Shown here: piece by piece, positions 29,143 to 39,099 of the stretch
Layout: every line of letters begins with the position of its first letter
Numbering within the stretch: the first letter of the stretch is position 1
NCBI RefSeq assembly: GCF_014201415.1
Contig: NZ_JACHEH010000004.1
Location: forward strand, 124,001-188,000
Source of the DNA: Chelatococcus composti
Lineage (GTDB): Bacteria; Pseudomonadota; Alphaproteobacteria; Rhizobiales; Beijerinckiaceae
Reading direction: 5' to 3'
Length of the DNA: 64,000 bases
The notes under the pieces: generated by a model
The model's database searches: none
The model's input: the letters and a program-made list of their open reading frames with translations, nothing else
Told to the model about the DNA's origin: nothing
Translations under genes and position numbers: made by a program

Positions 29143-30504
29143 TCAGGCCACCGGCGAGCGCATGGTCACAAGCTCTTCCGCCGCCGTAGGGTGGACGGCC
29201 ATGGTGCGGTCGAAGTCGGCCTTGGTGGCCCCCATCGTGACGGCGATGCCGACGAGCTGGATCATTTCGCCGGCCCCGTCGCCCACGATGTGGACTCCGA
29301 GCACCCGGTCGGTCTCCCCGTCGACAACGATCTTCATCAGCACCTGCTCGTCGCGCCCGGACAGGGTGGCCTTCATGGCGCGGAAGGTGGTGCGGAAGAT
29401 CCTGACATTGCCGTAGCGCTGCCGCGCATCGGCTTCGGTGAGGCCGACAGTGCCGATCTCGGGAGTCGAGAACACGGCGGTCGGCACGACAGCATGGTCG
29501 ACGCGCGTGGGGCGGTTGCCGAAAACGGTGTCGGCGAAGGCGTGCCCCTCGCGGATAGCCATGGGCGTGAGATTGACCCGGTCCGTCACGTCACCGACCG
29601 CGTAGATGCTCGGCACGCTGGTACGCGACATCTCGTCGACGATGATGGCGCCATTGGCAGCCAGCTGTACGCCCGCCTCCTCCAGGCCGAGCTTCTCGGT
29701 ATTGGGCATCCGCCCGGTCGCGATCATGACCTGGTCGACATGCAGCTCGCGCCCGTCCGTCAGCGAGACGACGAGGCCATCCACCGCCTTTTCGATACGC
29801 GCCAGGCCCGTTTGGAGGCAGAGCGTGATACCGCGGCGGGCATAGGCGCGGCCGAGCGCGTCGCGCACGTCCTCGTCGAAGCCGCGCAGCAGCTTCTCGC
29901 CCCGGTGGACGAGCGTGGTCGCCACACCGAGGCCGGCGAAGATCCCGGCGAACTCGACGGCGATGTAGCCACCGCCGACCACGGCGATGCGCCCCGGCAG
30001 CCGCTCGAGGTGGAAGGCCTCGTTCGAGGTGATGGCATGCTCGATGCCCGGCACGGCCGGCGCCTTCACCGCGCGTCCGCCCGTGGCGACCAGGATGAAG
30101 CGGGCGCGGATGCGGGCGCCGGTCTTCAGGATACGCACCGTGTGCGCATCCTCGATCACGGCGCGGCTGTCCACGATCTCGACCCCGGCCCTGACGAGAT
30201 TGTTGCGGTAGATACCTTCGAGGCGGGTGATCTCGGCATCCTTGTTCTTGACGAGCGTGGGCCAGTCGAACGTGGCCTGGGGCACGCTCCAGCCGTAGCC
30301 GGCTGCATCCTCGAAATCGGCGGCGAAGCGGCTCGCGTAGACGAAGAGCTTCTTGGGGACACAGCCGCGGATCACGCAGGTGCCGCCCACCCGGTATTCT
30401 TCCGCCAGCATGACGCGGGCGCCGTAGCCAGCGGCGATACGCGCGGCGCGCACACCACCGGAGCCCCCACCGATCACGAAGAGATCAACATCGCAATCAC
30501 TCAT
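29143..30504 (-). CDS. gor: Glutathione-disulfide reductase
   Basis: FAD- and NADPH-dependent flavoenzyme (453 aa) regenerating glutathione. Motifs are the FAD-binding GGGSGGVRAARIAA (residues 11-24), the redox-active disulfide GGTCVIRGCVPKK (C-x4-C), the NADPH-binding VVGGGYIAVEFAG, the second FAD contact YAVGDVTDRVNLTPMA and the catalytic His in AVHPTAAEE at the C-terminus. The ATG at 30504 overlaps the end of the O-antigen-ligase-like gene by 8 bases. Relatives are usually followed or preceded by DUF2059 and rpiA, here 4.6 kb away. Confidence 0.97.
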   Translation of the reverse strand: MSDCDVDLFVIGGGSGGVRAARIAAGYGARVMLAEEYRVGGTCVIRGCVPKKLFVYASRFAADFEDAAGYGWSVPQATFDWPTLVKNKDAEITRLEGIYRNNLVRAGVEIVDSRAVIEDAHTVRILKTGARIRARFILVATGGRAVKAPAVPGIEHAITSNEAFHLERLPGRIAVVGGGYIAVEFAGIFAGLGVATTLVHRGEKLLRGFDEDVRDALGRAYARRGITLCLQTGLARIEKAVDGLVVSLTDGRELHVDQVMIATGRMPNTEKLGLEEAGVQLAANGAIIVDEMSRTSVPSIYAVGDVTDRVNLTPMAIREGHAFADTVFGNRPTRVDHAVVPTAVFSTPEIGTVGLTEADARQRYGNVRIFRTTFRAMKATLSGRDEQVLMKIVVDGETDRVLGVHIVGDGAGEMIQLVGIAVTMGATKADFDRTMAVHPTAAEELVTMRSPVA

Positions 30505-31741
30505 GATCCACCCCTTCGGTGGGCACCACCCCATCGGAACGACAGCGGAGCCAGACGATCGCAGCCCCCAACACTGCAACCCACCAGCCCTGCCAGGCCC
30601 CGTGCCCGACGAACATGACACCGGCGGCCGAGGCCACGAGCCCGAGCGAAGCAGCCAGCCGCAGCCCCCGCAAGTGCGCCAGCGCACGCATCATTGTTGC
30701 AATCACGAGCGCAGCCAGGGCGGCGCCGACGGCACCCAGCTCGACCCATATCTGCAGAAAGGCATCGTGCGGATGCCCGATGGCCAGCATCCCGCGCAGC
30801 TCGTCCGGCACCTCCTGCGCGACCGTGTCGTCGGGCAGTCCCGGGCTCGACCCGAAGCCCGTGCCGAGGAACGGCCGGCGCCACACCACCTCCTCAAAGC
30901 TGCGCCACAGCGCGATGCGCTCGATGGCGTGGCCGCGCTTCTGCACGGCTTCGATCAGGGCGTCCGGCAGCCGCATCGTGAGCGAACCCTTGAAGGGGCC
31001 GACGGCAAGACAGGCCAGGAGACCGGCCGTGACGAGAGCAAGGGCGAGGCGCCGGTCGAGAAGCGCGATGGCGAAAGCCGCCGCGCCGCACAGGATACCC
31101 ATCGTTGCCGCCCCCGATTCGCCAACGGCGATGACGAGCAGCTGGAAGGCCACCGCCGCGCCCACGAGCGGTCGGCGGCCGGCAGTCCACCAGAGCAGGC
31201 ACAGCGGCCAGGCCAGCATCAGCACCGTGAGGATGCTGCGGTTGAAGACGAAGCCGCCCGTGGCACGCAGCCCCAGCGCCCGCCGCAGCGCAAGCTCGCT
31301 GGCGAGATCTCCGGTGACCACAAGGCAGGCCGCCACCATGGCCACGGCCGCAAGCGTCAGGACGGCCCGCGGCACCCGGAACGGCAGGACGGAGGTGGCG
31401 ACGGTCCCAGCGACGGCCGGCAGCAGCACCTCCCCGTAGCTGAAGAGCGAGGCGCCGGGACGGATGCTCCACGTCATACTGACGGCCGCATAGGCGGCCA
31501 GAGACAGGACGGCCAGGAACACCGGCGTGCGCACGATGGCGCGCGCCGCCCGGACGAGGCGCATCCGCCCATCAGGCTCCAGAAGCGCCGCAAGGAGCGC
31601 GAGCACTGCCGCCACCGTCAGTACGAGCGGCGCCGAGCGGTTGGCGAGCGCCATGGCCAGCGGCATCAGCGCCAGCGTGACGAAGGCGGCGAGGGTCAGC
31701 CGTCGGGCATGAACGGAAGGCTCGGCGCTCGGAACGGGCAT
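30497..31741 (-). CDS. O-antigen ligase-like (Wzy_C) membrane protein
   Basis: A 414-residue polytopic membrane protein with about ten to twelve helices. The Wzy_C/WaaL-type region is recognisable in the large periplasmic loop: [24 protein letters not shown] and later [19 protein letters not shown], containing the Arg and His that matter in ligases and polymerases of this superfamily. It would transfer or polymerise a lipid-linked glycan in the periplasm. No glycosyltransferase or flippase gene is nearby, so the substrate is unknown. It overlaps gor by 8 bases and both are on the minus strand, so they may be co-transcribed. Confidence 0.82.
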   Translation of the reverse strand: MPVPSAEPSVHARRLTLAAFVTLALMPLAMALANRSAPLVLTVAAVLALLAALLEPDGRMRLVRAARAIVRTPVFLAVLSLAAYAAVSMTWSIRPGASLFSYGEVLLPAVAGTVATSVLPFRVPRAVLTLAAVAMVAACLVVTGDLASELALRRALGLRATGGFVFNRSILTVLMLAWPLCLLWWTAGRRPLVGAAVAFQLLVIAVGESGAATMGILCGAAAFAIALLDRRLALALVTAGLLACLAVGPFKGSLTMRLPDALIEAVQKRGHAIERIALWRSFEEVVWRRPFLGTGFGSSPGLPDDTVAQEVPDELRGMLAIGHPHDAFLQIWVELGAVGAALAALVIATMMRALAHLRGLRLAASLGLVASAAGVMFVGHGAWQGWWVAVLGAAIVWLRCRSDGVVPTEGVDHE

Positions 31742-31947
31742 GGCGTGAGGCAAGAGAATGCTCGCTGGCTTTGAAGATGCGACGCCCGGCTTTAGAAGAA
31801 GCCTCGGAAAAGGGAAAGCCGCAAAGGCCGGCGACGGGAGGATTGTTGCGATATATTGTGTCGTGAGGTTCGCTTGATGGGACAGAAAGCCGTGATACCG
31901 TCCGGCACCCTATCGGCAAAGCTGATTTGTTAAACGGGAGGAACCAC

Positions 31948-32916
31948 ATGTTTCGTTCGTTAAAAACGGCCACCGGTGCCATCGCCGCGCTCGTGATGGC
32001 GGCTGGCCTGTCCACCGGCGCGCTTGCCCAGGATCTCGAGCTGAAGATCATGGCGCCCGCCGGGCCGGGCGGCGGCTGGGACCAGACGGCGCGCGCCATG
32101 CAGGCGGCCCTCACCGAGAGCGGCGCGGCCAAGAGCGTGCAGGTGGTCAACGTACCGGGCGCCGGCGGCACCGTGGGCCTTGCGCAGTTTGTCAACGCCA
32201 AGGGTGACGGCTCGCAGCTCATGGTCAACGGCTTCGTCATGGTGGGCGCGATTCTCACCAACAAGTCGCCCGTGACGCTTGACCAGACGACGCCGATCGC
32301 GCGCCTTACCGCCGAGAACCAGGCGATCGTCGTGCCGGCCAACTCGCCGATCAAGGACGCCAAGGATCTCGCCGAGGCGCTGAAAGCCGACCCGGCGAAG
32401 GTGACCTGGGCCGGCGGCTCGGCCGGCGGCACCGACCACATCATGGTGGGCCTCTTCGCCAAGGCGGTCGGCGTCGACCCGACCAAGATCAACTACGTGC
32501 CCTTCTCCGGCGGCGGTGAGGCCCTGGCGGCCATCCTCGGCGGCAAGGTGACGGCCGGCGTCTCCGGCTATGGCGAGTTCGAGGGCCAGATCAAGGCGGG
32601 CAAGCTGCGCCTCATCGGCATCGCCGCCGAGAAGCCCGTGCCGGGCATCGACGCGCCGACCCTGAAGGAGCAGGGCATCGACCTCGAGATCGTCAACTGG
32701 CGCTCGGTTGTCGCCCCTCCCGGCCTCAGCGAGGAGCAGAAGAAGACGCTGCTCGAGGCCGTCGACAAGATGGTCAAGTCGAGCCAGTGGCAGGAGACGC
32801 TGAAGGCCAAGGGCTGGGACGACGCCTATCTCGCCGGTGACGCCTTCGCCGACTACCTCAAGAACGAGCAGGTCCGCGTCGCCGAGGTGCTGAAGTCGAT
32901 CGGCCTTGTGAAGTAA
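31948..32916 (+). CDS. tctC: Tripartite tricarboxylate transporter substrate-binding protein (TctC)
   Basis: Periplasmic binding protein (322 aa) of a TTT system. A signal peptide ends at about residue 28 (GALAQ), followed by the family-typical ligand loop [21 protein letters not shown], the block [17 protein letters not shown] and [18 protein letters not shown]. Ligands of the family include citrate and other di- and tricarboxylates; the two Gly-rich loops hold the carboxylate groups. The start at 31948 is set by GGGAGG eight bases upstream. First gene of tctCBA. Confidence 0.93.
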   Translation: MFRSLKTATGAIAALVMAAGLSTGALAQDLELKIMAPAGPGGGWDQTARAMQAALTESGAAKSVQVVNVPGAGGTVGLAQFVNAKGDGSQLMVNGFVMVGAILTNKSPVTLDQTTPIARLTAENQAIVVPANSPIKDAKDLAEALKADPAKVTWAGGSAGGTDHIMVGLFAKAVGVDPTKINYVPFSGGGEALAAILGGKVTAGVSGYGEFEGQIKAGKLRLIGIAAEKPVPGIDAPTLKEQGIDLEIVNWRSVVAPPGLSEEQKKTLLEAVDKMVKSSQWQETLKAKGWDDAYLAGDAFADYLKNEQVRVAEVLKSIGLVK

Positions 32917-33053
32917 GCGGGCCCGACACCGCCTGAAAGACGGGAACGGCGGGCGCTCCGTCCGCCGTTTTCGCTCATCCCCCGCACTGCTCCCTCACCG
33001 CCAGGCGCCACGGACGGCCGGCGACGGAGCGGAGCCGCGGAACCATCCTGGAG

Positions 33054-33551
33054 ATGTTCATGACACAGCAGGAAGACGACCGGCCGGAGGGCCGCAGGGG
33101 CGATCCCGTCGGCTTCGTCATCGCCGCCGGGCTGCTGGCCCTTGCCGCGGCCGTCGCGTGGGACGCCTCGGGCATGGGCGCCGTGTCGAGCTATGCGGGC
33201 ATCGGGCCGAGCGCCGCCTCCTGGACAGTTGCCGCCGCCCTCACGGCCCTCGCTCTCGGCACGGTCGTCAGCGCCGTGCGCGGCAAGATCCCCGTGCCCG
33301 AGCCGAGCGACCACGCCGCCGTTCTCACCATCCTCGCGGGCATCGCCGGCATGATCGCCATCATCAGCTTCGGTGGCGGCTTCATTCCGGCCATGGCCGT
33401 GCTCTTCGGCCTTACGGCGCGCGGCTTCGGCCGGCGGGCGCTGCTGACCGATCTGGGTATCGGCGTCGCGCTCGGCCTTTTCGTCTATCTCGGCTTTACG
33501 AAGCTCCTCGCCCTGTCGCTGCCGCAAGGGCCGATCGAACATCTCTTCTGA
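33054..33551 (+). CDS. tctB: Tripartite tricarboxylate transporter small membrane subunit (TctB)
   Basis: A 165-residue protein with four hydrophobic segments, the normal build of TctB. A short charged head ([13 protein letters not shown]) precedes the first helix, and the third helix region reads [27 protein letters not shown] second ATG two codons downstream (33060) is possible. It lies between tctC (138 bases before) and tctA (12 bases after), so it belongs to the same operon. Confidence 0.9.
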   Translation: MFMTQQEDDRPEGRRGDPVGFVIAAGLLALAAAVAWDASGMGAVSSYAGIGPSAASWTVAAALTALALGTVVSAVRGKIPVPEPSDHAAVLTILAGIAGMIAIISFGGGFIPAMAVLFGLTARGFGRRALLTDLGIGVALGLFVYLGFTKLLALSLPQGPIEHLF

Positions 33552-33562
33552 AAGGTCGTCCG

Positions 33563-35065
33563 GTGCTCGATTCCGTTCTCGCGCTCGCGCAGGGATTCTC
33601 CGTCGCCCTGGAGCCGACGAAGCTGCTCTTCGCGCTCATCGGCGTCTTCCTCGGCACAGCCGTCGGCGTCCTGCCGGGCATCGGCCCGGCGCTCACCGTG
33701 GCGCTGCTGCTGCCCGTCACCTTCAAGCTGGACCCGACGGGCTCGCTCATCATGTTCGCCGGCATCTACTACGGTGGCATGTATGGCGGCTCGACCACGT
33801 CGATCCTGATCAACACACCCGGCGAAAGCTCCTCGATGATCACGGCGCTCGAGGGCAACAAGATGGCCAAGGCCGGGCGCGGCGGGCCAGCCCTCGCCAC
33901 CGCCGCCATCGGCTCCTTCGTGGCCGGTCTCATCGCCACCATCGGTCTTGCGCTGTTCGCCCCCTGGCTTGTCGAGATCGCCATCCAGTTCGGCCCGGCC
34001 GACTATTTCGCGCTGATGATCCTGGCCTTCGTCACCGTCTCGGCGACCTTCGGCGATTCGCCGCTGCGCGGCCTCACGAGTCTCTTCATCGGCCTGATGC
34101 TCGGCCTCGTCGGCCTCGACGCGCTGAGCGGCCAGGCGCGCCTGACCTTCGGCGTGCCCGAGCTGCTGGACGGCATCGAGGTGACGACGCTGGCCGTGGG
34201 GCTTTTTGCCGTCGGCGAGGCGCTCTACGTCGCCTCGCGCCTGAAGCACGCGCCCGAGACGATCGAGCCGGTGCGCGGCTCGCTGTGGATGACGAAGGAA
34301 GACTGGAAGCGGTCGTGGAAGCCTTGGCTACGCGGCACGGCACTCGGCTTCCCCATTGGCTCGCTGCCGGCCGGCGGCGCCGAGATCCCGACCTTCCTCT
34401 CCTACACCATCGAGAAGAGGCTGACGAAACACCCGGAGGAATTCGGCAAGGGCGCCATCGAGGGTGTCGCCGGCCCCGAGGCGGCAAACAACGCCTCGGC
34501 CGCGGGCACGCTGATGCCGCTGCTGACCCTCGGCCTGCCGACCTCGGCAACGGCGGCGATCCTGCTCGCCGGCTTCCAGCAGTACGGGCTCAATCCCGGC
34601 CCGCTGCTGTTCGCCGAGAAGCCGGATCTCGTCTGGGGCCTCATCGCCAGCCTGTTCATCGCCAACGTGATGCTGGTGGTGCTCAACCTGCCACTCATCG
34701 GCCTGTGGGTACGGCTGCTCGCCATTCCGCAGCCCTGGCTCTATGCGGGCATCCTCGTCTTCGCGGCGATGGGCACGATCGCGGCAAACCCTTCGCCCGT
34801 CGAGCTCATCATGCTGGCGGTCTTCGGCCTGCTCGGCTTCGTCATGCGGCGCTACGACTATCCCATCGCGCCCATGGTCGTCGGCCTCATCCTCGGGCCG
34901 ATGGCGGAGACGCAGCTCAGGCGCGCCCTGCAGATCAGCCTGGGCGATCCGATGGCGCTGGTCGAGAGCCCGCTCGCGGCGACGCTGCTCGCCATCGCGG
35001 CGCTGGCGCTGGTGGCGCCCCTCATCTTCAAGGGCCTGTCGCGCTTCAAGGCCGAGGAGGACTGA
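33563..35065 (+). CDS. tctA: Tripartite tricarboxylate transporter large permease (TctA)
   Basis: The channel subunit (500 aa, about twelve helices) of the TTT system. Family motifs are [17 protein letters not shown] near residue 40, [20 protein letters not shown], and the second-half repeat [20 protein letters not shown] and [24 protein letters not shown] at 33563 was taken as start because it opens the first family segment ([14 protein letters not shown]) and lies 12 bases after tctB. The upstream frame is a shadow of tctB. No tctDE-type two-component genes are adjacent. Confidence 0.93.
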   Translation: MLDSVLALAQGFSVALEPTKLLFALIGVFLGTAVGVLPGIGPALTVALLLPVTFKLDPTGSLIMFAGIYYGGMYGGSTTSILINTPGESSSMITALEGNKMAKAGRGGPALATAAIGSFVAGLIATIGLALFAPWLVEIAIQFGPADYFALMILAFVTVSATFGDSPLRGLTSLFIGLMLGLVGLDALSGQARLTFGVPELLDGIEVTTLAVGLFAVGEALYVASRLKHAPETIEPVRGSLWMTKEDWKRSWKPWLRGTALGFPIGSLPAGGAEIPTFLSYTIEKRLTKHPEEFGKGAIEGVAGPEAANNASAAGTLMPLLTLGLPTSATAAILLAGFQQYGLNPGPLLFAEKPDLVWGLIASLFIANVMLVVLNLPLIGLWVRLLAIPQPWLYAGILVFAAMGTIAANPSPVELIMLAVFGLLGFVMRRYDYPIAPMVVGLILGPMAETQLRRALQISLGDPMALVESPLAATLLAIAALALVAPLIFKGLSRFKAEED

Positions 35066-35091
35066 ACCACCTGCCCGTTCACCGACAAAAG

Positions 35092-35125
35092 AAAACCGGC
35101 GGCCCTTGCGGCCGCCGGTTTTTTT
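35092..35125 (+). terminator. Strong terminator after tctA, probably bidirectional
   Basis: A 9-bp stem CCGGCGGCC (35096-35104) with GGCCGCCGG (35110-35118), 5-base loop, seven T on the plus side and four A before it on the other side. It separates the convergent tctA and the DUF2059 gene. Confidence 0.85.
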
Positions 35126-35142
35126 CCGCGCGGGGCGAAGCG

Positions 35143-35643
35143 TCAGAGCTGGTGGCCGCGCTTGGCCATCTCGGCGCGAACCTGGCTCATCGTCTCCTCG
35201 AAGACGCGGTTCGTCCAGTCCTGCATGGCGATGTAGAGGTCATCGAGAACCGCGGGCTGGGCGGCAACATAGGCCTTGCCGGCATCGGAGGTGAAGAAAG
35301 CCGCCGTGGCCTTGAGATCGGCCTCGTTCATGCGGCTCGCGAGGATCTTGGCCGCCGTGTCGACCAGCTCTGCCTTCTTGCTCTCGATGGAGGGCTGCAC
35401 CTGCGCCAGCACCTCGTCGAGATCCTTCGTGATCTCGGGCCGTGTGACGTAGCTCTGCTTGATGCGCGCCGCGAAGGTCGGCACGAGCGCCTCGAAGGAG
35501 CGGTCCATGCCCGAGCCCGTCACGATCTGGCGCGCCGCCTCGACCTTGGCCGGCGTGATGGGCCCCACCTCCTGAGCAGCGACCGGGCCGGCAAGGGAAA
35601 AGGCGACGACGGCGGCCGCGACGTGAATGGCTGTACGCTTCAT
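35143..35643 (-). CDS. DUF2059 domain secreted protein
   Basis: A 166-residue periplasmic protein of unknown function. A signal peptide ends near AAQEV (about residue 24). The DUF2059 helical domain covers the rest: the block EARRQIVTGSGMDRSFEAL, the central VTRPEITKDLDEVLAQ and the segment AAFFTSDAGKAYVAAQ, which is a frequent feature. It lies downstream of rpiA on the same strand, with a gap of 107 bases. In several Hyphomicrobiales this gene joins rpiA to gor, from which it is separated here by the tct and ligase genes. Confidence 0.88.
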   Translation of the reverse strand: MKRTAIHVAAAVVAFSLAGPVAAQEVGPITPAKVEAARQIVTGSGMDRSFEALVPTFAARIKQSYVTRPEITKDLDEVLAQVQPSIESKKAELVDTAAKILASRMNEADLKATAAFFTSDAGKAYVAAQPAVLDDLYIAMQDWTNRVFEETMSQVRAEMAKRGHQL

Positions 35644-35750
35644 TGATCGATCTCTCCCTGGCGCCTCGCGCCCTGCAAGCGCATGTCGTGCGGATGGCTG
35701 CGATCAGAACGACGGAACGGCAATCGAAGTCAATATCCCGTCCCGCGGTC

Positions 35751-36452
35751 TCAGCCGAGCTCGCCGAGCTCGACGAGCCCCTGCTCCGTGGCGATGATCG
35801 CCCCGGATGCGAGGCCGAGGAAGAGCCCGTGCTCGACCACGCCCGGAATGGCGACGAGCTCGCCGGCGAGCGCCTCCGGCTCCTCGATGCGCTGCAGCGC
35901 GGCATCGAGGATGTAGTGCCCGCCATCGGTGACGAATGGGTTGCCGTCCGCCCCCCGTCGCAGCGTCAGCGACGCCGAGGGCCAGCGCCTGGCGAGAACC
36001 TGCGCGATGGCTTCCTGCGTGGCGCGCAGGCCGAAGGGATTGACCTCGATGGGCAGCGGAAAGCGCCCGAGAACGTCCACGCGCTTGGAGCTGTCAGCGA
36101 TGACGACCATACGCCGGCTGGCGGCCGCGACGATCTTCTCGCGCAGGAGCGCGCCGCCACCGCCCTTGATGAGGCGCAGGCTGTCGTCCAGCTCGTCGGC
36201 ACCGTCGACGGTAAGGTCGAGGGCAGGCGTCTCGTCGAGCGTGGTGAGCGGAATGCCTTCCGCCTCCGCCTGCATGCGTGTCGCCTCAGAGGTGGGAACG
36301 CAGACAACCTTGAGCCCGGCCCGCACCTTCTCACCGACGATGGCGACGAAATGGCGGGCGGTCGACCCCGTTCCGAGGCCCAGGCGCATGCCGTCCCGGA
36401 CCAGCTCGGCTGCCCGCGCGGCCGCGGAGCGCTTCATCTCTTCGGCATTCAT
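35751..36452 (-). CDS. rpiA: Ribose-5-phosphate isomerase A
   Basis: Enzyme of the non-oxidative pentose phosphate pathway (233 aa) interconverting ribose 5-phosphate and ribulose 5-phosphate. Conserved elements are the phosphate loop [11 protein letters not shown], the active-site block [10 protein letters not shown] with its Asp residues, and [14 protein letters not shown], which carries the catalytic Glu and the Lys. The length is normal. It is followed by the DUF2059 gene; the neighbours upstream are a small secreted protein and the divergent gph. Confidence 0.96.
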   Translation of the reverse strand: MNAEEMKRSAAARAAELVRDGMRLGLGTGSTARHFVAIVGEKVRAGLKVVCVPTSEATRMQAEAEGIPLTTLDETPALDLTVDGADELDDSLRLIKGGGGALLREKIVAAASRRMVVIADSSKRVDVLGRFPLPIEVNPFGLRATQEAIAQVLARRWPSASLTLRRGADGNPFVTDGGHYILDAALQRIEEPEALAGELVAIPGVVEHGLFLGLASGAIIATEQGLVELGELG

Positions 36453-36573
36453 TCCAACGATCCGCCTTGAATCTGCCGGCTGGCGCCCTGCATGCCTGAC
36501 TGGATGCGCGCGCCGGCCCGCTCATGTCCCGCCGCTTTAACACGCGCATCGGGCAGCGCAAAGGCAGCGCGGC

Positions 36574-37020
36574 TCAGCGCGCGCCCGTGCCGCGCTGCCC
36601 GCTGTCGCCGCCGGCCGGCTGCTCGCCGCTGCCGCCCCCGCTCGCGGCCGCGCCGCTGGTGGCCTGCGGCGTGCAGACCACGTGGTCGTTGAAGACGTAG
36701 CAGACGCTCATCTCCCCGGTGCGGTAATTGACGCGGAAGACGCCTGCCTCCTTCTGATGGTTCGAGGCGACGAGGCCGTATTCGCCCGGCGTCTGCGGCC
36801 CTGCCCCCTCGCCCGCCGGATAGCAGAAGGTGACGCCGATGGTGCCTTCCTTGAGGCCGTACTGGCAGGCCCCCACCTCACCCGTGACCCGGTCGACCCG
36901 GTAGATGCGGTTGAGGTCCGTCTGCGGGGCGGCCTTGAACTCGAACTGGTTGGCCTCGGCGGGCAGGACGAAGGCGGCGAGCAGCACGGCAGCCGCGGAA
37001 AACTTCGCGATGGGCGTCAT
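36574..37020 (-). CDS. Small secreted protein, unknown function
   Basis: A 148-residue protein not assigned to a named family. The signal peptide is MTPIAKFSAAAVLLAAFVLP, with cleavage likely after AEA. The mature region contains two similar strand units, NRIYRVDRVTGEVGACQYG and AGVFRVNYRTGEMSVCYV. Each ends in a cysteine and a tetrad like R-V-x-x-x-T-G-E, which suggests a duplicated beta element; further cysteines follow each. A Gly/Ser-rich disordered tail ends the protein. The start at 37020 follows from the signal peptide. It is divergent from gph. Confidence 0.75.
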   Translation of the reverse strand: MTPIAKFSAAAVLLAAFVLPAEANQFEFKAAPQTDLNRIYRVDRVTGEVGACQYGLKEGTIGVTFCYPAGEGAGPQTPGEYGLVASNHQKEAGVFRVNYRTGEMSVCYVFNDHVVCTPQATSGAAASGGGSGEQPAGGDSGQRGTGAR

Positions 37021-37138
37021 GACAACTCCGATGCGGGCGAATCGCGTTGGCATTCTACCATCGCCCCGTTGGCACCGATGCAGCCGTCAGGCCCCGCGGG
37101 CTTGCCCGCACCGGCCACATCGGCTAGCCCTTCCTTCC

Positions 37139-37831
37139 ATGTCCCACACCGCGACCATCGTTTTCGACCTCGACGGCACCCTGGCCGATACGGCGCCCGA
37201 TCTCATTGCGACGCTGAATTTCATCCTCGTCGAGGAGGGGCTGAAGCCCGTTCCCCTCGACAGGGCGCGCGACCTCGTCGGCGCCGGGGGCCGCGCTCTG
37301 CTCGAGCGGGGCATCGCGGCCAACGGCCGCACCGTCTCGGCAGCGCATCTCGACACGCTCTACCAGCGCTTCCTCGAGGTCTATGCCGGCCGCATCGCGG
37401 TGGAGAGCCGGCTCTTTCCGGGCGTTGCGGAGGCACTCGAGCGCTTCGAGGCTGCGGGCTGGCGCCTCGCCGTGTGCACCAACAAGGTCGAGCGCCACTC
37501 GGTCATGCTGCTTGAGGCGCTGGGCATCGCACCGCGCTTCCACGCCATCTGCGGGCGCGACACCTTCCCCTTCTTCAAGCCCGACCCGCGGCATCTGACG
37601 ATGACGATCGAAGCTGCGGGCGGTGTACCGGACGCAGCCGTGATGGTCGGCGATTCGCAGACGGACATCGCCACCGCCAAGGCAGCCGGCATCCCGGTCG
37701 TGGCCGTGCCCTTCGGCTACACCATGACGCCGGTGAGCGAGCTCGACCCGGACACCATCATCGAGCACTTCGACCACCTGTGGGACGCTGCGACGGCCCT
37801 GTCCCGCCGCACGTCCCTCGCCCGGTCGTGA
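37139..37831 (+). CDS. gph: Phosphoglycolate phosphatase (HAD family)
   Basis: HAD-superfamily hydrolase (230 aa) of the Gph type, removing 2-phosphoglycolate formed in DNA repair or photorespiration-like reactions. HAD motif I is FDLDGTLADT (residues 9-18), motif II is the Thr of AVCTNK, motif III is the Lys near FFKPDPRH and motif IV is GDSQTD. A helical cap lies between motifs I and II. The ATG at 37139 (MSHTATIVF) was chosen because upstream sequence in frame is the shadow of the divergent gene. Commonly near rpiA in this order. Confidence 0.92.
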   Translation: MSHTATIVFDLDGTLADTAPDLIATLNFILVEEGLKPVPLDRARDLVGAGGRALLERGIAANGRTVSAAHLDTLYQRFLEVYAGRIAVESRLFPGVAEALERFEAAGWRLAVCTNKVERHSVMLLEALGIAPRFHAICGRDTFPFFKPDPRHLTMTIEAAGGVPDAAVMVGDSQTDIATAKAAGIPVVAVPFGYTMTPVSELDPDTIIEHFDHLWDAATALSRRTSLARS

Positions 37832-37838
37832 CGGCTGC

Positions 37839-38441
37839 TCAGCGCTCGATGAGCCGACGCAGCTTGCGCATCTGCGTCTCCTGCTGCTCGTGATAGTCGA
37901 GCGTGCCGGCGAAATTCCCCTGCCGGTCCATGAGATAGACCGAGGCCGTGTGGTTGATGGTGTAGCCACCCCCCTCGGTCGGCACGCGCTGATAGGTGGC
38001 GCGGTAGGCCTTCACCACCGCGTCGATCTCCTCCTGCGTGCCGGTGAGGCCGATGATGCGGGGATCGAAGGACTCGAGATAGGTCGCCAGCAGCTCCCGC
38101 GTGTCCCGCTCGGGATCGACGGTGATGAACAGCACGGTGAGCCTGTCGCCGTCGGGCCCGAGTGCCTTCAGGTTCTCCGACATCTCGAAGAGCGTCGTCG
38201 GGCAGACGTCCGGACAGTGGGTGAAGCCGAAGAAGACGGCGAAGGGCCGCCCCGCCAGGTCGGCAGACGACAGCTTCCTGCCGTCGTGCGTCGTCAGCGT
38301 GAACGGCCCGCCGATGTTGGCGGCGCCGATCATGCGTCCGCCCTGGGGCGCCATGAGACGGTCGCCGACGATCCACAGGGCGCCCGCGAGCAGCGCGATG
38401 ACGGCCACGAGGCTCCACAGGATGATGCGCAAACGGCTCAT
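37839..38441 (-). CDS. SCO1/SenC family copper chaperone for cytochrome oxidase
   Basis: A membrane-anchored thioredoxin-fold protein (200 aa) delivering copper to the CuA site of cytochrome c oxidase. An N-terminal helix (residues 6-24) is followed by the metal motif in FTHCPDVCPTTL (C-x3-C) and the distal His in INHTASVYLMD. The ATG at 38441 has the anchor directly behind it. It follows the PCuAC gene by 11 bases on the same strand, forming a copper-delivery unit. Confidence 0.92.
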   Translation of the reverse strand: MSRLRIILWSLVAVIALLAGALWIVGDRLMAPQGGRMIGAANIGGPFTLTTHDGRKLSSADLAGRPFAVFFGFTHCPDVCPTTLFEMSENLKALGPDGDRLTVLFITVDPERDTRELLATYLESFDPRIIGLTGTQEEIDAVVKAYRATYQRVPTEGGGYTINHTASVYLMDRQGNFAGTLDYHEQQETQMRKLRRLIER

Positions 38442-38452
38442 GGCGCAGCTCC

Positions 38453-39004
38453 TCAATGGTTGGCGTGGTTCTTGTGGCTATCGGCCTTGCCGTCGCCCCG
38501 GGCGCCGATGCCCTCGACCTTGAACTCGACCGTGACCTTGCCGGCCTTCTCGAAGACGAGCTCGCCCCTGAAGGTGTCGCCTTCCTTGAGCTGCCGCGCC
38601 AGGGGCATGAACATGAGATGGTAGCCGCCGGGAGCGAGCTTCACCGTCTCGCCCGCCCTGATGGGGAGCCCGTCGGGCAGCGGGCTCATCTTCATCACGT
38701 CGCCCTCCATCTTCATCTCGTGGATCTCGCCGCGCGGGGCGATCTCGGCGCTCACCGCGACGAGCCGGTCATCGGCATCGCCCGTGTTCTCGATGGTCAT
38801 GTAGCCGCCTGCGACAGGAGCGTTGGCCGGCGTGGCGCGCGACCAGGGGTGGCCGATCCTGAGGGCGCCGGCCTTGTAGCCATGCGCCGAGGCGCCGCCG
38901 GCGAAAGCCGCAAGACCGGTGGCAAGAATTGCCGCGCCGACGAGGACACGGCGGCGGGAAGCGGAAAGTTGCGCAGTGAAGCCGGCAACAGAAAGCGATG
39001 TCAT
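38453..39004 (-). CDS. Copper chaperone PCu(A)C, periplasmic
   Basis: A 183-residue periplasmic Cu(I) chaperone that loads the CuA site together with SCO. After a signal region (ASRRRVLVGAAILATGLAAF, twin-Arg-like) the domain contains the H-x-M sites HEMKMEGDVMKM and the later HLMFMP, matching the H(M)x10Mx21HxM motif. The C-terminus is His-rich (DSHKNHANH), an extra putative copper site. The start was taken as the ATG at 39004; a TTG one codon upstream is possible. Operon DUF2946-PCuAC-SCO. Confidence 0.92.
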   Translation of the reverse strand: MTSLSVAGFTAQLSASRRRVLVGAAILATGLAAFAGGASAHGYKAGALRIGHPWSRATPANAPVAGGYMTIENTGDADDRLVAVSAEIAPRGEIHEMKMEGDVMKMSPLPDGLPIRAGETVKLAPGGYHLMFMPLARQLKEGDTFRGELVFEKAGKVTVEFKVEGIGARGDGKADSHKNHANH

Positions 39005-39099
39005 CAACCTGATCTCCGATGGCGGCGGGCGGGCGGCGGCATCGTGTGCCGTCCGTCATCCGCATTCGCCGCGGTTGGCTCGAGATGCGTGAATCGGGA

